Part shown: positions 23,452 to 35,502 of the stretch, piece after piece | Layout of the letters: each line of letters opens with the position of its first letter | Position numbering within the stretch: position 1 is the first letter of the stretch | DNA from: Brevipalpus yothersi | Lineage: Eukaryota > Arthropoda > Arachnida > Trombidiformes > Tenuipalpidae | Length of the DNA: 64,000 nucleotides | Direction of reading: 5' to 3' | Assembly: GCA_003956705.1 (NCBI GenBank) | Contig: QZCP01000004.1 | Location: 1-64,000 of the forward strand | Position numbers and translations under genes: made by a program | Notes under the pieces: model-generated | The model's input: only the letters and a program-made list of their open reading frames with translations | What the model was told of the DNA's origin: nothing | Databases searched by the model: none

Positions 23452-25687
23452 CTAGAAATTTGTTTGACGCTCTCTAATTATGGTAGCTTTGGTCTTTTTC
23501 TTTTGAGTGGGTAACTCTTCCATAGCATTTCTCTTCTTCTTTTTCTCTTTGTTGTAGCGTGCAGCCAACGCTTTCTCATGGTAAGTTTGAATGTTCTTAG
23601 TTCTTCTTGACCTCCGAATGTTAGGTCGCTCATGGTTCTCTTCTCCAGTTGAATCCTCATCATCATCAGATTCCTCATTTTCTGATTCTGACGAGCTCTC
23701 TTTGGGAGGCACTTGATTTTCATCAGATTCGTCCTCATCTCCACTCAATTCAGTATAGTTGATTGGAGTCAAATTGCTTCGCAGTTTTTTATCAAGGAGA
23801 AGATTCTTATCAACCTGATCTTTTCTAGTTCTCAGAGTGCCTCGCTTATCACGACCTAAAATGGTCAGTTCTTTTCGATCATAGGCTTCTCGAACCTCAG
23901 GTAGATATCCAACAAGCTTTGCGGATAACTGTAAGTCGACCTTTTCTCGGCTTGCTATCAGCACCCTAATGAGTTCTTCCCATTCAATTGGAGTATCACA
24001 GATAACCGACCATAACTCTTGTTTCACTGGTAGAGGGATTTTGGATATATCACCATCGCATGTAGTTTTGATTTCCAATTTCGAAGGACCTCTGGGAGCT
24101 ATAAGATTCAAATTTGAGCCAATACTGTCGAGAGATGGTGATTTGGATGAAACAAAGTAGTCGGAAATTTTGCGAGAAACTACAGATGTTTTTGAAGTTT
24201 TGGATTTTTTCGCTGAAGGCTTATTCGTTGGTGATTTATCCCTGTTAGAAGGAGATTTTTTCTTCACATTAGATTCACTTGAATCTTTTCCAACTCTTGC
24301 CCCCTTGGATTTGGCTTTAGATTTATTCTCGATTTCTGAAGTTAGGATTGAAAAGTTTTTTAAGTTTAGATGGTCATAAAATGAATCATCGTTTTGTACA
24401 ACCTTCTTTTATAGCCGTCTTTTTGGCTTCTTCAATGTCTTCTAAGCGATCTACTGAGACTTTGAGAGCTTTAAATCGTTGCCTGTGAACATAAGGAAAC
24501 AAAAAATCAGTTATAGGATTTTTTTTTGTTGAAATAGGATACAATCAGGGAGAGAGAAACATGTTTTGTTGCCTAAAAAACGAATGAACGTACCTATACA
24601 ATCGATTCCCATGGAAATACCAATAAGCAAATCCCTTGGAATCTGTACCAACCGGACGAATACGAAGTTTGGCCACCGAGAATTCCTTAATGATTGTCGG
24701 TCTAGCTGATAACACATAATCACACATCCTCTGTATAATATCTAACTTTGTTTGAACTGGTAAAATATTTATATCTTTCCATGTTTCTCTGATTTCACCG
24801 GATGCTGTTTTGATGGCTTTCTCTACGAGAGGGTTATCTCTCTTATCAGCTTCCACTAATTCTTCTCTGATCATTCTTCTGAAGGCTTTAGATATCGAGG
24901 AAGGCCTAAAGTCAAAATAGATAACCTTAAAATTAGTAAAACGTTACTCACTCTGATTTGAAAATGAATGGAAGAGAGAAAAAGAAATTACATGTCATCC
25001 TCCCAATACATGATAACAAGAGCTTCAATTATATCATCTAGAAGACGGCCTCCTTTGGGGTTCCATGAGTATTCTGGATCTAGAAGTGCTGCTTCCAAAT
25101 CCTGTAAATAGAATTATAAGAGAATTAATGATTTAATGAATAAAATAATGAGAGGGTCAAAGTTGAAGAGGACCGAAGAGAGATAAGATATATATCTCTG
25201 AAAAATCTAAGTGGCCAAGCAAAGGATAAGTCAATGTTTACTTTGAGACATGTAATAGATAAATTGATGATGAGGTTAATCGTAGTCATCAAGTTGATCG
25301 AAATTAGGGGAAAATTGTTCTACGTAAGTCAACATAACTGTAAACTAGCAATAAATTAGAATCAAAATTGCTAAGAAATGGATATTATAGCCTATTAATT
25401 GACAAAATTCACCAGTCAAAAAGAACCGAGAATAACATTGTGGTCCATGGTTCAACAATATACACATGAATTAGCAACTTACCTGATAGAAGAACGTGTT
25501 GTCTTTCAATTTAGGATGAAAACAATGAAAAAAATGAGTAATACTTGCTACCTGCCAATAGGTTTGAACTTCTGTTGAACAAATGGAAAACAATAAATAA
25601 ACATTAGTGGACACAAAGGATCCCAACACTTTTTTCTGTCCATTCACCACCACCACCAAACCACTTACCTTCCAATGTATTGGACAT
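23452..25687 (-). CDS. CECR2/Dikar-like chromatin remodelling subunit lacking a bromodomain
   Basis: Relative of CECR2, the partner of ISWI ATPases in the CERF remodeller. Six exons on the minus strand: 25687-25669, 25571-25483, 25101-24992, 24905-24594, 24482-24403, 24335-23452 (TAG), giving 497 residues. The N-terminus EVQTYWQVASITHFFHCF...DLEAALLDPEYSWN matches the DDT-like start of CECR2 (WWEVPAIAHFCSLF...ELEAAL). Exon 4 has LPVQTKLDIIQRMCDYVL and VGTDSKGFAYWYFHGNRLYR, matching CECR2 LPLRTRVEILHRLCDYRL and GALYWYFYGTRMYK. Exon 6 has a CECR2-like ELWSVICDTPIEWEELI block, then an acidic Ser/Glu region and a lysine-rich tail with RRSRRTKNIQTYHEKALAA. CECR2 normally carries a bromodomain after this point; here the frame stops and the convergent ACBD3 gene follows 411 bases later. 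The exon 5 donor (GTTGTA) is weak. Confidence 0.82.
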
Positions 25688-26094
25688 ACTGGTGTGATGA
25701 GAGGTAATATGTTTAAAGTACGACTACCGATGTTATGATGACACTTAAAATGTGTGTATATAATAATAATCATTAACCAATTTAAATAAGGTTCCTGATC
25801 ATAATGTGTATGGAGGCAATAATTTAGGTAACAATGAAAAAAGGAAACAATGAAAATGAGATGAAAATGTTGTCTTTTTGGTTAACCAACATCAACTTGA
25901 CTATACACAAGCAGAAGCCTATCAGCCTGATACAAGCTGCTAAGCAAGAAAAAAAGAGAGAGAACAGAGAAAGTGTAGCTTACAGTAGTAAGAGAGAGAG
26001 AGATAAGTTGGCGCCAATCTCTGCCTCTTTATCATTTTCCCGGCTCCTTTGCGCGCCTAGGATCACTTGGATCCATTAAATCCTAGGACCCGGG

Positions 26095-26116
26095 TTGACC
26101 CTAGGTTAAGGGTCAA
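26095..26116. promoter_or_regulatory. Everted repeat of a nuclear-receptor-like half-site
   Basis: TTGACCCT and AGGGTCAA as 8-base arms around AGGTTA, i.e. TGACCC-N8-GGGTCA. GGGTCA is a variant of the AGGTCA half-site bound by nuclear receptors. It lies about 410 bases upstream of the CECR2-like ATG. Function is inferred only from the motif. Confidence 0.3.
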
Positions 26117-27292
26117 ATGTTCAATTTTTCTTTGGTGATGGTAAGCATTTTTGTTTCGAATGAGATGATTTTCTTTTTTTCACTTGGATAAACGAAAATT
26201 GTCAAGTAATTGAGTGAGAATGCTTTTGGCGCTCTCAAAAATTTCCCGCGAGAATCGATTGTTAATCGTCAATAATGTCATCAAAATGTCATCACATGAT
26301 GAATGCCTTCGAAAGTATGGATGGTAAAAATTATGGCACTGTTGATTATTTTCTCATCTCTCTGGAAATCCATAAAATTTGCTAGGTCAATAGAAGCGAG
26401 TGGTCTAATGGGGATAGAGAGCAAAAAACAATAGATAGAGTATGGAAGAAAATTAATGAGAACGGATAGTGAGTATGTCAATCAGCCCGCACAAGTTTTT
26501 GATCTATCGAATTCATGAGATTTTTTGATCAATATACCATTAAGAGCTATTTTATTGATCATTTCCCTCTAATTGGGTAATAGTGGATATTAGTCTCTTT
26601 AGTTTCTGGCTTCGCTTGACTAGAATGAGCATAGCGAAATACCGGTAGCCGGCTAATGATACAATGTTTCATTGTCTACTTCCTCAAAATTTCCAGCTCG
26701 TTTTACACCCCAAGAATCAGGAGGGAACACTTGAGATTCAAAAAAATCACAAGGATATCATCTTCTCTGCTCATTGATCTCAAAGGCCTATAAGGTTGTT
26801 CTCCTGGCCTTAAATAAATCCAAGAAAAAGTTCTACATAGCTTGATCCTTCTTATTTCGAAATAAAGATTAGCATCAAATTGCCGCCATACTGGTTTCCA
26901 AGGACTTCAAGATCGGTCTCATGAGTTGCATCCTATTTGCGAATCCAATGAGCATACATAGCAAAAGAAAATTGAGATTGTATGCGATTTTAGTACGGAA
27001 AATGGCACCATCAAGGTCTACTAGTGTAACTATGGACACAAAAAGAGGAAGATAAAAGTTGAATAACTGAGCATCCGCTCATCATGCAATTTCGTCACAT
27101 AGTCATAACGGAGTCAATTGAGAACATTGTTTCATCCGTCAAATTTACACAATCAAAATTTTTATCTATCTCTCTTTTTCATCGATTTGCTGGAAGTTTC
27201 TTATCATTCAAATTCCGATGGTGCAGATTGTCCAACGATGGCCACCTTCGATGATGGTCAAGGCCAAATCTACTCTCTTCATATTGATTTTG

Positions 27293-27294
<2 letters not shown>

Positions 27295-27351
<57 letters not shown>
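27295..27351. repeat. GA microsatellite
   Basis: Pure (GA)n of about 28 units. Confidence 0.95.
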
Positions 27352-27353
<2 letters not shown>

Positions 27354-27730
27354 TATCAAGACTGGTTCCTCTGATAGAAATGAGGTGCAAGCTTTTTTGA
27401 ACGATCTTCTCTCGAGCAAAACCTATGTCGAAGCGATCGGCACAACATTCATCATTCAATTGAGTGTATTTCCTCGAAACCATTTTCCACTCCCTGCAGG
27501 ATTTGCTTCTACAGCCTGTTTTGATTATTTTTTTCAAAAATGTTTCAAATCGTGTGTATCTTTCAATTTGTGAAACTTTTTTAAGGATATGTGCATATCT
27601 GAACTGATGCAGATCTAGTTTCATGAGGATGGAATATTATTGAAGATTTTTGTATGATCCATTGATGAGAGCATCATCTCTAACGGTTTATTTTCTGATA
27701 TAATTGAAACAATTCACCATAACATTAAAA

Positions 27731-30700
27731 ATGTCGTCACCGTTTTTACATTCATTCAACACTGACTTTGTCTATCAAGTGATTTTATCGACCATATTTA
27801 TCTACCTTCTCATCAAAATATCAAAAATTTTATACGTAGTTTGGTTCTATCGAAACTATCCCGCTAGAAAGACGAATTCATTGTTTGGAGAAATGCTCTA
27901 TGTGAATCCTAACTTTCCATTCATCAATAAATCCAACGAAGGTAAGACGTTCCTTGAGAATGTTGATTTCGGGAAAATTTTCACCAACTTCCCTACAATG
28001 TTGGCCAAAACTTTTCACTTCAAAGAGTTATAGACTGTATCCTTAAGATTCTTACAAGAATATGCAATATGAGCTTCTGAAAACAGAACCCCAGAATCAT
28101 GAAGTAGACACACGGAAGAACGATTTCAACATATTAACAGTTAGAGTGTTAATTCAGCTGCTGCGATTCGTCATTTACTCACATAGATCACCTAGATATC
28201 TCAGCCCTACAAACATTGTTACATTGTACATTGTTCAACTGTGATTCTTGTAATTGATTGGAGTAGTTAAATCATAGTATAAATCATTTTTATCTTTTCT
28301 TACGGAGTTTATCTTGAAAAATTACTGATTTTTAATTCAAAAATTTCCAATGAACAGACTATTTGATTACATGGATGAGAATCAATCAAAATTTTTGAGA
28401 GCTTGGGTGAAACGATTTCTTAGAATTGGACATCCAGGGAATTTTTGTCACTTTACGGAAGCTATAAAGAATAGCTCATTTGAACAAACGACGCTGTAGC
28501 TCATCTTCAAGAGAGGCAGTAACTTGAAATATCGGTCTAGAAATTATTCTCCATAGATTTCCGGAAAAATCAGGAGAAATAACTGAGAATATCTAATTGA
28601 GTAAAAAATCATTCTACTAAAATTAGAGAGGAAGTCTGGCGAGAAAATTTGCAGCTCTTGTAACCTGAAATTTCGATTGCCTAACAATTAATCGAAAAGC
28701 TTAAAGCGTTTTGTGCAATCTGATAAAATTTGTATATTAGTGCAAAATGACAAATAACCACCATGATCAGATGGAGTGTTTGATTAAAGAAAATTTTTGA
28801 AACATTTTTGCTTTTGGAAACGTTATCGCTATTGAAAAAGTTCTAATTCCTTGATAAGTTGAATTATTAATTAGATTAGTCGCTGTTTTTGAACGCCAAC
28901 ACTTGACATTGTTTTCGAGACGATCTCATAATTTTCACCTTTTTTAGACAAATGAGAACTTATTTTTGTTGCATTTGATCTGAACTCGCAGTTTTGTCTA
29001 GAAAGATGGAGTTTCACATCTTTTCATGATGAATTGGTCCGATGAAGGATATAATTAAGAACACTTTCACAAAAAGTATATTCTAATAGAGAGATAAATA
29101 GTTTTCAGCCATCAGGAAGGGCTTCTAAGATGAATCGTTCATCTAAATCATTCGAGGTATCAGGATTAACGCTGAGAATAAGAATCAGAATGGAGGATAC
29201 CAAATGCTGCTCAAAACTATTCATAGCTTCTGGCTGAGAATCGCATTGAATCCTGCAAATCCTTTCAACTCTGCAATCAAAGCTTTCTGTGAAAGAAAAA
29301 TTTTTATCAAAAGAAAAAATGAATTGAAAGATTTCAAAGTATTACTAACTAACTGATGAACTAGATTGAAGAGTCATTAACTGTTCATGACTTTTTAATT
29401 GCAAATTTCGTTTACTCAGCATTTTATTCACTCTTCATTATGCACTCTTAAATCACTAAAATGAACTTTTCCGGAGCATTTGACAAAATTAAAGTAATAT
29501 GTTTGAGCTTTTTATTGTTCTAAGCATGTAGTTTGATTCTGAGATTTTGATTTGAAGCTCATTCTAAGCTTTCTGCAGAGTTTTTTATATTTGAGGATAT
29601 ATCTTGATATGCAAGTATTTTGAAGTAATGATTTGCACTAAATTTATGATGTGTCATGAAAAACTTTTCCCATTTCTCTACTCATTTTAGTCCTCCTCTG
29701 ATTCGTAAAAATTGTAACGAATTGAATTATCCAAAAATTCCAAGCTTCGTTGCTTGAAGAGAGCTAAATTCATCGCCTAGATGATAATTAAATAGATTTT
29801 TTCGATTTTTTCAATCATCAGATCAATTTTAGCCGTAAAAAATTCTTTTCATTTCAGCTCCTATTCACAAAATAGCATCACATTATGCTTACAGTGAAAA
29901 GATGACTGGTGCTCCAATACTTTGGGTGGCAACAATCCCATACATCATGATTAACACCTACAAAACAGCTCAGGTAATCTATAAGATCTATCTCAGAAAA
30001 TTCTAAAACCATTAAATCATGTTCTGACCTTGTTTACCGTTACATAAGCAAAGTTGGCTACTCATATCATAAATTTCACCCAGTAATATTTCTACCCATT
30101 GCTGAGGCATTCTGTCAGAGCCAATAAGCTCTCAATGAATCAAGCTGTCATGAAATCTGAGAAAAAAATTAGCAACACCAAATGATTGCGAAAATTTTCC
30201 GAAAATTGAGCAATATCATGATGTATTCTCAAAAAAATCGAGAAATATCTGCATCTTACTCAGCAAGGGTCTCATGCAGCTAGATTGAATTCCAAACGTC
30301 TTCCAATTCATATATGACTCGATCTAATTAACTGATTATGCTAGCTCGTCATTACTAATCAATTAATCGACCCTCTTGATGGCTACAGGGGATGATCATG
30401 AAAGAGGATGAGAAGAATGAAACCAAATCCAACTCTCCGATATATCCCTGACATCAAGAGTGAGATTCAAGAGGATGCTCACCGTTTAACCCGAAGTCTG
30501 ACAATTCATCAAATGATGATTGAGGCAACGAAATTCGGTTTGATAGAGTTAGAATATATCCAGTATGCAATTCGTTTGAAATATTCTTTAAGAGTTTTTC
30601 CAAGTTTTCTGGAGCTGCAATTTGTGACCTTTTCCTTATAAATATCCTATGATTCATCATTTAGTTTTCATTTTAATTGATTTTTTCTAGTGAAATGATA

Positions 30701-32730
30701 GTTTATGGTAGCTGGTGGTAGTTTTCTATTCATTTTCACTGACTAAAATTATTGGATCTAATTCATTGAAATGTTCCCTCACAAGAACTCTATCCTTTGC
30801 ACAGCGTATCATGATCAAATATCACTTAACATATCCTATTGTATATTCCACCAAATTGTTAAAGACCTCAACAAATGCCTCTTGAACTGTATCCACATCG
30901 GCCGAATCGAGAATCGAGCATTAGTATTTTATGAGCTCTAGCTTGAAGAATTCTCAAGATCGAATGTACATCTGTTTAAATGCATTTCATTTCACTGAGT
31001 TTAGTGCTATTCTTTTCGACGAAAATCTTTTTTTGAGCTGCCTGGATCAGTTTTTTATATTGTTGTCTCATGTCTTGGTTCTAAAAGGATGTAAAATTTT
31101 CTAAATATCGCTTAGATCTTAATCAAAGGACGGAATAACCTTGACAAACCGTGGACATATCGATACCTAGATCCACGATTATTTCACGGCTTGATTGGAG
31201 TTAATGGAAAAAAATGGGCTGACCGCCGTCGACTTTACTTACCAGCCTTTCGTAAGCGAAATTTGGTGAACTATTTCGACAATATGGCTGAAATGATGGA
31301 ATCCGTGATAGAAACCATCAAGAACCGAACCAACAATGATCAAAACGAATTTCGATTCGATAATATAAAGACTCCAGTTCATATGCTGGTTTTGGACGTT
31401 CTTGGATCTTTTGTCCTAGGACAACGGCTGGATAATTTTCATAATCCAGATTCAGCTCAAGCTCAAGCTTCGATGAATATTGGCAAACCAATCATGCACC
31501 GAGCAACAAATCCTATTCTTAGAATTGATTTCATATTCAACAATCTATCTCTTGGAAAAAAACTTTCTACATGTATGGCATGCTTGAGTTCATTCTATAA
31601 GGACATTATTGATGGTGAAGTTCGAAAAAAGTTTGGCTATTCGAATGGTGATTCAGGAGAGATGAAAGGGAACATAGAATGTCTCTCAAATGATCTGAAC
31701 GATAATAGGACCCAACTCTCGAGATCCCATGAATTCAAGACTCTCCTCAGCACTTTTCTGGACGGAGTTTATGAGGGTGGAATTGGAATTGATAATTCTC
31801 AGCTGGATCTGAGCGATATTAGAGATGAAATTGCCAATTCAATGTCAGCAGGCATTGAAACAACGACAAATGCAACGATTTGGACTCTCTATTTACTGGG
31901 TAAATTTCTCGTATTCCCTTAGCTGAAACTGCGATTCTTTCGTCTCTACTCCATTAAAAAGAGAATGACTGAATAATGTAACTGAGGGTTCTTAATGAAA
32001 AATATAGATTGTGATTGATTTACTTCCACAATACAATCAAATAACCAAAGCTTAAGAAAGTTAGAATGTTAGGAAAAGATTGAAAAACTTTATCAATCAA
32101 TTTAGACCCTGTAGACTTTAATTACGGTGGAAAAAATCTATCAGTAAAGATTTGTATTTCTAGGAAAAAACTTCCTTTAACAGACTATTCTTCTATTCCT
32201 AAGGCTTACATCAATCAGAGCAGGACAAAGTTTACGACGAAGTCAGTCGTTGGAATCCAACCACTTCCACCGAAGATGTGGAGCAAAATCTTAGGAATTC
32301 ACCCTTCTTGGAACAATGCATCAAAGAAGCCATGAGATTATTTCCACCCGTGCCAATAATTGCTCGTGAGTTAGCTGAGGACACAATGCTGGAAGGACGC
32401 AAGTATTTAAAGGGTACCGAAGTTTGCATCTCCTCTTTCCTCATCCATCGGGATCCTCAAGTCTACGAGGAGGCGGAAAAATTTCAGCCAGAACGATTCG
32501 ATTCTCATGCTGAGCCATTACCACCGTTCTCATACATTCCATTCAGCATGGGAGCTAGAGATTGTGTTGGAAAATCTTTGGCCATGTTTTCTATGAAATT
32601 GATGATTGGAACACTGGTTAAAAATTTTCAGTTAACCTCATTGAAACCCCTGGATGAAATCCCTGTAGAGCTAACAATGACATCCGAGCCCATGTCTGAT
32701 TTGCCAATGATCTTCAAGATTCGAGAATGA
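27731..32730 (+). CDS. Cytochrome P450, CYP4-like
   Basis: Membrane-bound haem monooxygenase. Four exons: 27731-27941, 29858-29973, 31116-31899, 32204-32730 (TGA), giving 545 residues in agreeing phases. The N-terminus has a hydrophobic anchor (FVYQVILSTIFIYLLIKI). Exon 2 starts PIHKIASHYAYSEKMTGAP. Exon 3 opens ILIKGRNNLDKPWTYRYLDP and contains NGKKWADRRRLYLPAF (helix C WxxxR type) and MSAGIETTTN (I-helix AGxET). Exon 4 contains the ExxR motif (IKEAMRLFPPVP), the PERF-type QPERF, and the haem loop FSMGARDCVGKSLA with the cysteine ligand. Everything essential is intact. Helix C spacing and overall layout suit clan 4 (CYP4), but the exact subfamily is not assigned. Introns 1 and 2 (1916 and 1142 bases) are far longer than is usual in this window, and I saw no gene inside them. 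Confidence 0.9.
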
Positions 32731-33650
32731 TTGGAACTTTTCACATATTTAAAGCAAAAGTATCTTTCCACTGAAATTTTTTTATAGCTTGAACTTTTGA
32801 AACATCTATGAGCTTCAACAAATGACTCGTTTAATTCATATATTGAATTTTCGAAAAACTTTTCCTATTTCATTCAAACTTTCATGAACCTCATCGATTG
32901 TTACACTGAAGTATAATGCCTATGTTACCTTACCTACCTATACCTAGTAATAGTCTAGGAATAAAAATTTTAAAAAATTGATTCAGAATAACTAATTCTT
33001 CATCTCAGATAGAATATGGGACTAAAAAGAATTGTGATTATGATTTTTCCTATGGATAAGAACTTATCATCATATTAGATAAGGATTTCATCTTATTTCC
33101 AGCTAAAAATAATCTAATCTATTTCCTTTTCATCCTGATCAAGGTAGAGGGACCATGAGCCAATATCAAAATCTGTTCACATTAAATCGATATCTATCTG
33201 ACCTTTTTTTTTGGTTTTATCAAATTAATAGAACTATTAGAACTATCAGATTCAGAGTGTCGAACATGAGGAATACTTATTCGTGATCAATCGCAAATGT
33301 GTGGTGTGAATAGCTCCGTCTAGTGTGTGTGGCAGCTGTGAAGGATTGAGAAGACTGAGAAGATGAGCCTAGCGGTTGTAAAAGTTAGTAGTAAATCAAG
33401 TGAGAATTGATATGAGAGCAAGCCAGTTGATTGTTGCGGTGAAGAGAAAACATTTACATTTAATTGTGCGATTAATGTAAAGTGTTTCATAGTGATTGAG
33501 GAATACAGTGATCGATAAGTAAATAGTGAGAGAGAAGTGAAATTAAACGTGAACGCGCTATTGTCTATCTGTGTATAAGTGTAGAGGATAGAATTTATAT
33601 TTGTAATTGTGAAACAAAAGCCTCAACTTTTAGATAAATTCAAAACTCAA
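32731..33650. other. Intergenic, P450 to UBE2G1
   Basis: About 920 bases. It has an AATAAA at 32960-32965 that could end the P450 transcript, and the presumed promoter and 5' UTR of UBE2G1 on the right. No ORF. Confidence 0.45.
32960..32965 (+). terminator. Possible polyadenylation signal of the P450 gene
   Basis: AATAAA 230 bases after the stop codon, in AT-rich sequence. Confidence 0.4.
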
Positions 33651-34605
33651 ATGGGTGAACATCAATCTTCCTTACTCCTTAGAAAACAATTGAACGGTAA
33701 GCAGTCTTTAAGGGTATATTTTTTCTTGATATCATTTTCTATGTATTCCCATTTCCTCTGTTCTCTACTCTCTTTTGTCCTTACTCTACCGATATTTTTC
33801 TCTCTTTTCTCCTGTGGCGACTTGCCTTTTCCTCTCTCCTACGCGATCTATCCACTTTTTCCTACATACTCTTGTCTCTCTCTCTCTCTTTCTCTTTCTT
33901 TCTATCTCTCTTTCTCTTCCTCTCTCTCTCTCATATCTTTCTTTCTCTCTTTCTCTCTCCTTTCTTCTCTCTGTGGTTCATTCACTCACTTTTCCTGACC
34001 TTCCATTCCGGTTCTTCTTTCCTCCTCTTCGCCTTCTTCCCATCTACCCATCATACATACATACATACACTCGAAAATGATCACTATCATCAACATTTTC
34101 TCATTATTTGTCCTTCTGTTTATGTATCATTTCAATTTCGATAGATTTAAAAAAGAATCCTGTCGAAGGCTTTTCCGCTGGTCTCGTCGATGATGACGAT
34201 ATTTACACTTGGGTAGTGCTCATCATAGGACCTCCTGATACCTTATATGAAGGTGGATTTTTCAGGTGTCAATTAAGTTTTCCAAAAGATTATCCGCTTA
34301 GGCCTCCAAAAATGAGATTTTTAACGGATATTTGGCATCCCAATATCGATAAGAATGGTGCTGTTTGTATTTCCATCTTACATGAGCCTGGTGATGACAA
34401 ATATGGCTATGAGAAAGCTTCGGAACGATGGCTACCAGTTCATACTGTTGAAACAATTTTGATATCTGTAATTTCTATGCTAGCTGATCCTAATGATGAA
34501 TCCCCGGCAAATGTCGATGCTGCGAAAGAGTGGCGTGAAAATCCTGCCGAGTTCAAGAGAAAGGTCGCGCGATGCGTTAGGAATAGTCAAGAAAATTTTA
34601 ATTGA
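33651..34605 (+). CDS. UBE2G1: Ubiquitin-conjugating enzyme E2 G1
   Basis: E2 enzyme that carries ubiquitin as a thioester and passes it on with E3 ligases (UBC7 family; UBE2G1 acts with CRL4 ligases in vertebrates). Two exons, 33651-33696 and 34145-34605, encode 168 residues. Exon 1 gives MGEHQSSLLLRKQLN. Exon 2 continues DLKKNPVEGFSAGLVDDDD, WHPNIDKNGAVCISILHEPG and NVDAAKEWRE. The catalytic cysteine is residue 90 (codon 34366-34368), as in human UBE2G1, and the family's acidic active-site insertion (HEPGDDKYGYEKASERW) is present. The length equals that of the vertebrate protein within a few residues. The 448-base intron contains impure CT repeats (about 33870-33965). Confidence 0.96.
33870..33965. 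repeat. Impure CT/CTTT repeat in UBE2G1 intron
   Basis: Pyrimidine tract mixing CT and TTTC units within the single intron. Confidence 0.85.
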
Positions 34606-35404
34606 AGGATTATCTAGTTTCTACTCTACCTCTCATGATCCATTTTCTACCTTCAATTTTGTTCTAATCCTTCATCGATTAAAAAGGTTACCAAGATTGT
34701 GAAAATGTCTCTCATCTTCTCTAGCCCTCAATTAAATTGGAGTGGTATTTGTTTTGTCTGAGTTTTTCCACCAATTTGGTAGATGAATTAGTTTCATGGC
34801 TAACCTGTGAGTACAAACAATATCTGATCATTTAGGAGGAGGAATAGCACTTTTGAGGCCGATTTTGAGCAACTTCGTAATTGTCCAATTTTCATAATGG
34901 GTACAACAGCAGCAATGTTATTACATTCTCAGAAGCAGAGAAAAGGAAAAATATGATTCTTTCAAATTGAATTTTCCTCGTAATATCTGGACTTCATGAA
35001 TGTTGAAAATTATCTTAACCCTGAAGTTGCCATCTACTTCAACAACTATTACTACGGAATACTTTTCCTTCAACTGTTCAATCATATCATGTAGAGACGA
35101 AAATTTTGCGCAGCCATCCCGAGACAAATTGTTTAAAAATTTGATATTAACACTGATTGTACTAGATTCCTCATCTGATTGAAAGGGTTCCAGAAAATGA
35201 TGCTCAGAAAAATTGGTTGCCTTCTTGACTCATGAAATATTTTTTCGAATATTTTGAATATTTTATTCTTTTCTTTTCTGATTTTTCTACTTTCATTATC
35301 ACATGATAGAGGGTGCAAAGTGCGCCGCCAAAAGTTGACCGCATTGATCTGATACTTTCTATCATATCTTGTATCTTTCATAAGATTGAAATTCAAGTTG
35401 AATC
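34606..35404. other. Intergenic, 3' of UBE2G1 up to the LINE island
   Basis: About 800 bases of AT-rich sequence with no supported gene. It is presumably the UBE2G1 3' UTR and spacer. The last 16 bases before the island (35405-35420) belong to the flanking direct repeat. Confidence 0.45.
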
Positions 35405-35420
35405 TATCTTGGATCATTCA
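35405..35420 (+). repeat. Left copy of 16-bp direct repeat flanking the island
   Basis: TATCTTGGATCATTCA, identical to 43291-43306. Possible target-site duplication; see findings. Confidence 0.5.
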
Positions 35421-35502
35421 TTTTTTCGAATTAATTAATTAAATTAAATTAGTGATTTTAATTGAACGAGATCGATCTAAAGTGCGCCACACACATCGTA
35501 GA

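Larger units (their letters stand above)
25688..27730. other. Divergent intergenic region, CECR2-like to P450
   Basis: About 2 kb. It contains an everted TGACCC/GGGTCA pair at 26097-26114 and a GA microsatellite at 27295-27351. Frames crossing the microsatellite are low-complexity artefacts. No supported gene. Confidence 0.5.

Noticed and set aside
27118..27624. Long ORFs on both strands across the GA microsatellite
   Set aside because: Reading frames are kept open by the (GA)n repeat; no splice context or recognisable domain.
30408..30641. ORF inside P450 intron 2 as a possible extra exon
   Set aside because: No P450 motif, and exons 2 and 3 already join in phase with continuous P450 sequence.
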